64,000 nucleotides of DNA from the NCBI GenBank assembly GCA_012934845.2, contig WNNJ02001239.1:186001-250000 (forward strand). The letters run 5' to 3'. Of the stretch, positions 57,252 to 64,000 are shown one piece after another. Within the stretch, counting starts at the first letter, position 1; the number at the start of each line of letters is the position of its first letter. The stretch is from Pomphorhynchus laevis. Lineage: Eukaryota; Acanthocephala; Palaeacanthocephala; Echinorhynchida; Pomphorhynchidae. A program made the translations under genes and the position numbers. The notes under the pieces are model-generated. The model had not been told where the DNA came from. It did no database searches and saw only the letters and a list, made by a program, of their open reading frames with translations.

Positions 57252-58103
57252 GTGAGTATTCTAAACAACACATTGTTTAAATATTATATTGCTTTAAATT
57301 TGATTTTAAAATTCGAAAAATTTAATTTTAATTATTTAATTTTATTTATATGTTTTTCAATATATTTGAATTATATAAATATTTATATATAATTTATTTT
57401 ATATCGTATATTTTTTATGTCTAATTATATTTGAATTATATATTTGATTTTTAATTTCTATTATTTATTATAATTATATGATTATTGAATCAAATTATTT
57501 TTTAACAAAAATATAAACAACGCATCACAAATATCGGAAACCACTATAATGCTATATTTGGCAAATATAGCTAGAAAACATGTATCATCGAACGTAGACA
57601 GAATAGTGATGACCACTTTAATCTTATGAGTGTTAAAGGAGCTACAAATCTTAATGTGATGATGGCCATAGAGCAAGAAAGCAAACGTTCGTCGACCATC
57701 GATATCTAAAAACGATCTATTTGGCGTTCTAGATATGTCAAAATGGGTTGAAACGAAATTTGCCCATCAAATTTTTAAATTAGCATACTGCCAGCTTATC
57801 GATCTGACACACCTCTTGTATAACGCTTTTATCGAACTTATGCTCTCATTGAACACTTTTAGCACGTGCTTCAAAATGGAAACTCTTAAGTTTTCAGAGG
57901 TATTCATAAATACCTCTGCAAGCCTGAGCGCTACGGCAGAAAGCCTCTACTAGAGGAAATGTAAACCTTAAAAGTGCATAATTTAGGAAAATCATATTAA
58001 TATGAAATAATAAAAATATCGAAGTTTTGCAACTGAAAGAAAGCCATAATTCGGGTGCATTTATTAAATTTTAACAATCTAAATCAGTTTGCGTTTGCAA
58101 CAG
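57252..58103. other. Intron or intervening sequence
   Basis: Contains two unrecognised open stretches (about 57510-57630 and 57735-57953 on the plus strand) and a 10-bp-arm palindrome (57895-57918). A further RALBP1 exon could be hidden here; none can be supported. Confidence 0.35.
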
Positions 58104-58262
58104 AGTCATTCAAATATCAAATCAAATACTCGTCCTGAAATCACTGCAATCAATGATAAGGTGACAGTTACAGTTGCAGAGACTACACCAGTGTATAATC
58201 CAAATCCGCAGATACTGTTGCTCAATAATTTGCATCGTAGAAATACGGGGTCTGCTATATGA
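58104..58262 (+). CDS. RALBP1: RALBP1-like gene, likely terminal exon h
   Basis: After acceptor TTTGCAACAG. Phase 0: SHSNIKSNTRPEITAINDKV then TVTVAETTPVYNPNPQILLL and NNLHRRNTGSAI, ending in TGA at 58260-58262. No domain is recognised; a low-complexity tail is usual for RALBP1. The assignment rests on phase, strand, a good acceptor and coding-like composition. No polyadenylation signal is evident close downstream. Confidence 0.5.
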   Translation, partial: SHSNIKSNTRPEITAINDKVTVTVAETTPVYNPNPQILLLNNLHRRNTGSAI

Positions 58263-59224
58263 CTGAATAGAGGTTGTGTTGAACATCAAACAAGGGTTCA
58301 TTCTTTTTTATTCTTTTCAACTTCGTAAGTCCTGTTTGGACTCATAATATTCACTTTATGTAGCAAAGTTGATCTTACTATTCACATTTGTTACGAAAAA
58401 CAACTATCACTGCTATATACTACATAATAATTACATTCCCTATATGATCTATGCATTCGTCGACTGCACTTGCTAAATTTAACAGGCCGTGCTACCACGG
58501 TGTGTTAAACATCTGTAAACCATGGCGGTATTGTTGCATGTTTTGCATTATTATCGGACCTGCTTGCAATCAACAACACTCCCATTGAACCTGCGCCTTT
58601 TCAACATCAATTAATATTTAATTAAATAATCGATATAACTTCATCCTTCTCTATCGTATTGTTTACATCGGTTCGAGCGACATTCTTATTATTGCGCTTA
58701 ATCCATTTTTAGCATTTGATATCGTCAAAAACCCAATTGTTCTTGACTTTTCCGTCACCGACACTGTTTTTCATATGCTGCTATCAAATTATTTTACGCA
58801 TATCTAACTCAAAGATCTTTTAGGGTTGAATTTAATTTAACTTTACATCTTATTATCAAATCACACATACGTACATCATTGTTCTGTTCTTGGCCTTCTA
58901 ATATTTACATTTCTTCTTGGTGACAAAGCATATATAACCTCACCATATGGCTTTTAATATACGAGCTTTTAATAATCTCTTTTTACAAACGAGATTGCAC
59001 TGCATGCAGATTGATCCTTCTCCCAATAACGACCTTTCTTCTGAATTCTTTAATCTTCAATCAAACATTTGACTCAACTCTACCGGTAGTCACTTCTATG
59101 ACAATTCTCTTAATTTTATTTAATTTCACCTTTCTTTCTTCAATTCATCGGACTAAAAAATACTAAATTTTAAATATGATATTTAAAATACTAAATTTTA
59201 AATTGAAATTTTAATGACTATTTT
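58263..59224. other. AT-rich spacer after the RALBP1-like gene
   Basis: No gene or repeat recognised. Confidence 0.4.
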
Positions 59225-59390
59225 TATCCTACACACTGCTTTAATCCTATCTACAAGCCAATAGCAGTACACTACATTTAAGTATTGGTGGACATCATCA
59301 GCTACCGATTTAATACCTACGTTTCACATTTCGGTTTTATAAATGTTGCTGATATATATTTTTGTTGTTATAGATACTATAATATATATT

Positions 59391-59830
59391 ATTCTTCCGG
59401 AGCTCATACAATAAATATACAAATTAACACAAATTAAACAATTTGCAAACATTACACATACAACGGATAATATTAATAAAAAGTGCAGTCATTCTTCCGG
59501 AGCGCATACAATAAATATACAAATTAACACAAATTACACAATTTGCGAGCATTACACATACAACAGATAATATTAATAAAAAGTGCAGTCATTCTTCCGG
59601 AGCTAAAACAGTAAATATACAAAGTAACACAAATTACACAATTTTCAGACATAACACATACGACAGATAAGATTAATAAAAAGTGCAGTCATTCTTCCGG
59701 AGCTCAAACAGTAAATGTACAAAGTAACACAAATTAAACAATTTGCAAACATTACAGATACAACAGATAAGATTAATAAAAAGTGCAGTTGTTCTTCCTG
59801 AGCTCAATCAGTAAATATACAAAGGAAAGG
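59391..59830. repeat. 100-bp tandem repeat, 4.4 copies
   Basis: Units start ATTCTTCCGGAGC at 59391, 59491, 59591 and 59691, with a variant at 59791, an exact 100-bp period. Each ends AATAAAAAGTGCAGTC. Confidence 0.9.
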
Positions 59831-60890
59831 TTAGGGTAAGGCGGTTAGACTCGTTAATTTCATTAAAAATACTCGGTTTTAAATATATCAATTGCGAATC
59901 AATTATTTATTTTTATTTAATTATTTATTTTTTAATTAACTTAGAATAATTTATTCATTAAAACTTAGAATGTTTTTGATCTTTATATTATTATATTGAT
60001 TGCCTTTCCGTTTTTATCATTAAATATCATTAAAATAATCTGAATAGATATATGTATTATATCTATATGTATATTTAAATATACTCTCACTTAAATATAA
60101 CGCGAAAATACAATCTACAGTTACTTAAAATGTGTAATTTTTTATATATTTATTTGCAATAAAGTTTAATATAGAAACGTAAAAATTCGAATTGAATTAT
60201 TTTGTATAATTTTTATAATGAAAAAATTATAAAGAATTATTGGAGCTGGATTAAACAAAGAAGGAAACTTTTCTATAAGCCAACCGCAGTACGCAACATT
60301 TCAGTATGGTTTGACCTTATCAGCGACTGATCCAATACCTACGTTTCAAGCTTCTGTTCTATAAAGGTTGAATGACGATCACTCGACTCTTCTGCTTTAT
60401 TGGCATTTAGATTTAATGTAAGACTTTCATTTAACATTTTGCAAATTTAATTGAAATCATTTCTGATTTCAAATTAAATCAGCGTTTGGAGGAGAAGGTG
60501 CTACATTTTAATGTTGGCTGACGTTCCCTCAACTCGACTGCTTTATTGGCATTTAGATTTAATGAAAGACTTTCGTCTTACATTTTGCAAATTTTATTGA
60601 AATCATTTCTGATTTCAAATTAAATCAGCGTATAAGGGGAAGGTGCTACTTTTAATTTAAAAACCTACATAGTTTTGCAATTAATTGCAATTTTCAAACT
60701 AGTCATCGATAGTATGCTTCCTAATTTTTAGTTAATTTAATTATGCAGTTATTAATGTAGCTTTTAATGTTGGCTGACGATCACTCAACTCGTCTGCTTT
60801 ATTGAAAATTATATTGAATGAAAGACTTTTGTCTTACATTTTGCAAATTTAATTGAAATCATTTCAAATTTTAAATTAAATCACTGTTGG

Positions 60891-60915
60891 TAGGCGAATG
60901 TTCTACATTCGCCTA
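60891..60915. repeat. Fold-back palindrome, 11-bp arms
   Basis: TAGGCGAATGT and ACATTCGCCTA around a 3-bp loop. Confidence 0.8.
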
Positions 60916-62648
60916 CTATCTATATTAGCAATAATAAAGTTTATCATTAAAATCTAGTTTTCAATTCTGCAGAAGAGTCGAGTCATCGTAAGCTAAAATT
61001 AAAAAGACCTAAGCGTGAAACGTAGTTATTGGATCACTAGCTGATAATGTCCACCAATATTGAAATATAGAGTACTGCTGTTGGCTTGTAAATAGCATTA
61101 AATCAACGTACAATGTCATAAAAGGTTTCAATTGCAACAATTGTGTTCGACTTACGTGTGTACAAACTGAGAGATCTTTCAGTGACCGAATCCGCAAACT
61201 AAAGTGTTAATTTGAGGTGAACAGGAAAAAATGTTAGTACGGAATGTAATTCGTATGCCATGGAAACTTGATCCGTCTCGCAATCCGTCCGATCACGTTC
61301 TCTATAGTTTTCTTCCTAATTTTAACTCGATATACATGTGCAGCCATTGTTATCATCGAAATTTTAACTTCTATTTTTTATCCTGCACGCTACCTTGTAT
61401 CCTTTCCATACGCCAACAGCAGGACTCTACATTTCAGTATTGGTTGACCCCATCAGCTTCTGATCTAATACCAACGTTTTATGTTTCTGAATACTTTTAA
61501 TATATGTTGACGATCACTCGACTCTTTGTTTTTATTTGACAGCATTTAGTTTTAGTAAAAGACTTTCGTCTTACATTTTGCAAATTTATTTGAAATCATT
61601 CCTGATTTTGTCGAAAAAACGTCGAAAAATATTGTACAGTGGAAGTAAGTATTTACTCCATTTTTTATTTCCAACTGTCTTTTAGATGGAATTATATTAA
61701 TAATTGTAGTATTCCCAATTGTCGAAATTTTAATTTCTGGACATTTTATGGATAAAGCATTTTTAGATTCATCGCTGTGAATTTGATCGCTTTTTAAAGT
61801 AGCCGAAATAAGTCTCTTGTAAATCGATCATATAAAGCTGCAATAATTCCTTGCTAAGAGGAAATATTCTTTGCTAAGAGGAAACATTTTCGTCGTATTG
61901 TTATCCCGATTAAACTTAATAGATTGCAAAAAGATCTTTAAGTTAATTATGCAGTTATTGTTACAATTGACTTTTTGATAACACTGCACTTTACTTCAAT
62001 GCTATTAGCCAACAATACCTTCGTTTTGCTGTTTTGTTAAGCTCGTCTGCTTTTATTGGCAATTAGATTTAATGAAAGACTTTGTTAATTTAGTTGTGCA
62101 GTCAATGTTACTATTGAAATTTTTTGGCACTGGACGTTCCTTTAATTCTATCTATAAGCCAACAGCGGTGCACATTACATTTCAGTATTGGTGGAACTTA
62201 TCAGCTACTGATCCAATACGTACATTTCACGTTTCGATCCTTTTAAATAGAATTTAAAGAAGACGAGTCAAGTGATCGTCAGCCAACGTTAAAAGAACCC
62301 AAACACGAAATATATGTAATAGATCAGTAGCTGATGAGTAGCTGATTTTTAATGTGACTGACGATTACTCGACTCATCTGGTTTTTTGGCATTTAGTTTT
62401 AATGAAAGACTTTCGTCTTACATTTTGCAAATTTAATTGAAATCATTTATGGTTTCAAATTAAATCAGCATCAGTATGGAAAGGTACTGCCGTCACTCTG
62501 AAAACCTATCTATTTTTGCAATTAATTTCTATTATTAAACTAGTTATCGATATTTTGATTCCTAATTTTAAGTTGATATACCTGTGTAGTCATTTTTACC
62601 ATTGAATGTTTGCCACTGCACGTTGCTTTAATCCTATCTATAAGCCAA

Positions 62649-62694
62649 CAGCAGTTCGTTACATTTCAGTATTGGTGTACCTCATCAGCTACTG
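62649..62694 (-). ncRNA. Best-preserved type I hammerhead-like core of the array
   Basis: Minus strand: stem I CAGTAG (62694-62689) with CTGCTG (62654-62649), core CTGATGA (62688-62682), stem II GGTA/TACT (62681-62678/62671-62668), GAAA (62667-62664), then nine bases of weak stem III before stem I resumes. The base at the U16.1 position (62656) is A on the minus strand, so this copy should be inactive. Copies at 61.0 and 60.3 kb have the expected T-A there but a changed core (CTGATAA). Confidence 0.5.
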
Positions 62695-62760
62695 ATTTAA
62701 TACCTACGTTTCACGTTTCGGTCCTTTTAATGTTGGCTGACGATCAATTGACTCGTTTGC

Positions 62761-63499
62761 TTTATTGACAATTAGATTAAGATAAAGACTTTTTACATTA
62801 TGCAAATGGTAATAACTATGGCTTCACATGTACATCAACTAAAAATAACCTTAAATGCTGATTTCTTATCTTAAGAGACCTTAGGCAAATATAAAATAAC
62901 ATCGATACTCCTACTGCATCTAAACAATTAAATTATCTTCTGCGTTCCAACTTTATTCTTCTTCTTATCAATTATACGATATATTTACTCAAATCATCAC
63001 AAAGCATATTAAATAAGGCTGTCAGAGTAATTTTTGCTACGGAAATTCAATCACATGTCGCATTTCTCCAATTCACTTTTTTGTTTTTAAATCACGAATT
63101 TCATGAGTTTTAAACTAGCATGCTTCATGCTTTGCTTATTGTTCTTCAGTGCCTAAATTATAGAATACTCTTCTCTCACTTGTAATTGCATCATTGTCTT
63201 GTTGATTACACTGCATTCATTATTTTAAAAAGTTTACATCTATTTTTACATAATTCGAATTTATAAAAATTGTTAGTTTAGTGGACTTGCATTTGCCACA
63301 TTTGCCACTTTAAACTTTTCTTATTTCGTGGTTATTTACGTAGATTTATTTAATATCATGTTTATCTAGATAATTATCGACTAAAATTTGAAATTAAACA
63401 ATATATGATTTTAATATTTTTACAAATAACAAAACACAATCTTTAAATAAAAATTTTAATAAATTGTGAAGTTTATAAATTAATATCTATACATAATAA
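62761..63499. other. AT-rich spacer
   Basis: No gene recognised; a weak leader-like word of the array occurs at its left edge only. Confidence 0.4.
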
Positions 63500-63860
63500 A
63501 AATGCCATTTGGTTCCTTTCTACCCTGTCAGCTCTGTGGAGAGCCCGTTCTGCTACCACGAATCGAGGAAGGTCGCCAAGTACGGTGAACGCGTAGCGCG
63601 AATGAAAGAGCAGGTTTCTTCCCAGTGGTTCTTGCGTCAAATGGGGGACTTGGTCAGGGCGCACAGTCATTACTAAAATGTATCTCTAAGCTAAAAGCCG
63701 ACAGAGGACGTTCACTATACAACGAAATTGTCAGCTAAATGCGCTCTATTATTGGAATAAAATTGGCAAAAACTGTGTCAATGTGCGTAAGGGCTGCGAG
63801 ATCGACGTTAAACAGACCGTTGCTCATCGGGGTTACTGATAACTCTAATTCCTCAGGCCA
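63500..63860 (+). pseudogene. Non-LTR retrotransposon C-terminal fragment
   Basis: Plus strand reads YGERVARMK and, after a frameshift near 63605, ERAGFFPVVLASNGGLGQGA, QSLLKCISKLKADRGRSLYN and, after a TAG, RSIIGIKLAKTVSMCVRAAR. This is the end of the same C-terminal domain as at 14936-15757 (YEERIREVDHSTFCPLVFAS). The region is less AT-rich than its flanks. Positions 63861-64000 hold nothing recognised. Confidence 0.65.
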
Positions 63861-64000
63861 CTTGATGCAAACAGCCGTCTCAATTCCAACGTGAACATTG
63901 CATTTTAAATATCATTAACAAGCTTAGGGCCCATTTGAGGGTGATTAATTCTTTGTATGTTGGTAATAAAGTATCTTCTGTGAAAAAAAATTATTTATTA

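Larger units (their letters stand above)
59225..62760. repeat. Rearranged array of hammerhead-bearing repeat units
   Basis: Diverged units share a leader (GTTGGCTGACGATCACTCGAC), a middle block (CGTCTTACATTTTGCAAAT) and a hammerhead-like block. Where two consecutive leaders are preserved (about 62.35 and 62.73 kb) the spacing is about 375 bp. Hammerhead-like blocks lie at 59.25-59.34, 60.28-60.35, 61.42-61.48, 62.15-62.22 and 62.64-62.70 kb on the minus strand and at 61.02-61.09 kb on the plus strand. A further partial block on the plus strand is at 62.30-62.34 kb. ORFs inside the array differ between units and are not genes. A 100-bp satellite (59391-59830) interrupts it. Confidence 0.75.

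Noticed and set aside
59240-62700. A type II hammerhead reading of the array (GGACC-GAAA ... CTGATGA-GGTCC)
   Set aside because: Stem II pairs well, but stem I then starts with a G-G mismatch in most copies. The type I reading gives six good stem I pairs and fits all copies better.

Overview
The window is eukaryotic, AT-rich, and dominated by layered, mostly decayed transposable elements. There is one intron-less tRNA gene, a few host-gene pieces with very short GT-AG introns (44-92 bp), and no sign of bacterial organisation. Short introns, AT-rich spacers and the mix of CR1-like, Penelope-like, Ty3/gypsy and endonuclease-like-tailed non-LTR elements fit an invertebrate metazoan such as a nematode or flatworm. 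I cannot name the species.

Layout. 0-2.9 kb: two decayed tails of an unusual reverse-transcriptase element, a glutathione-peroxidase-like last exon with a frameshift, and tRNA-Pro(CGG). 2.9-7.1 kb: a less AT-rich block with a decayed non-LTR element that carries zinc fingers, a calmodulin-like EF-hand exon, and a broken coiled-coil/acidic gene. 7.4-9.0 kb: a CR1 3' end, then a 380-bp tandem satellite. 9.2-16.6 kb: Penelope-like pieces and non-LTR elements. One of these is a clean insertion with a 19-bp target duplication inside a Penelope-like element, whose hairpin terminus carries a type I hammerhead ribozyme motif. 17.5-20.4 kb: small fragments and an inverted duplication. 20.4-34.8 kb: a nest of CR1-like elements; one is split by a young 3944-bp Ty3/gypsy element with identical 99-bp LTRs. 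34.9-48 kb: further relics, including a gypsy relic split by a CR1-like element.

48.8-58.3 kb holds the only recognisable host gene of substance: eight in-phase exons of a RALBP1 (RLIP76)-like RhoGAP/Ral-binding protein on the + strand, with transposon debris in a large intron. 59.2-62.8 kb is a rearranged repeat array containing at least six degenerate hammerhead-like cores. 63.5-63.9 kb holds another non-LTR 3' fragment.

The most notable signals are: (1) the gypsy element appears to be self-primed, because its primer-binding site is the exact 14-nt complement of the predicted 5' end of its own transcript; (2) hammerhead motifs occur in the Penelope terminus and in the 59-63 kb array, with compensatory changes between copies at the Penelope terminus; (3) a permuted set of hammerhead core strands occurs in the 380-bp satellite; (4) perfect short-loop fold-back palindromes recur across unrelated elements.
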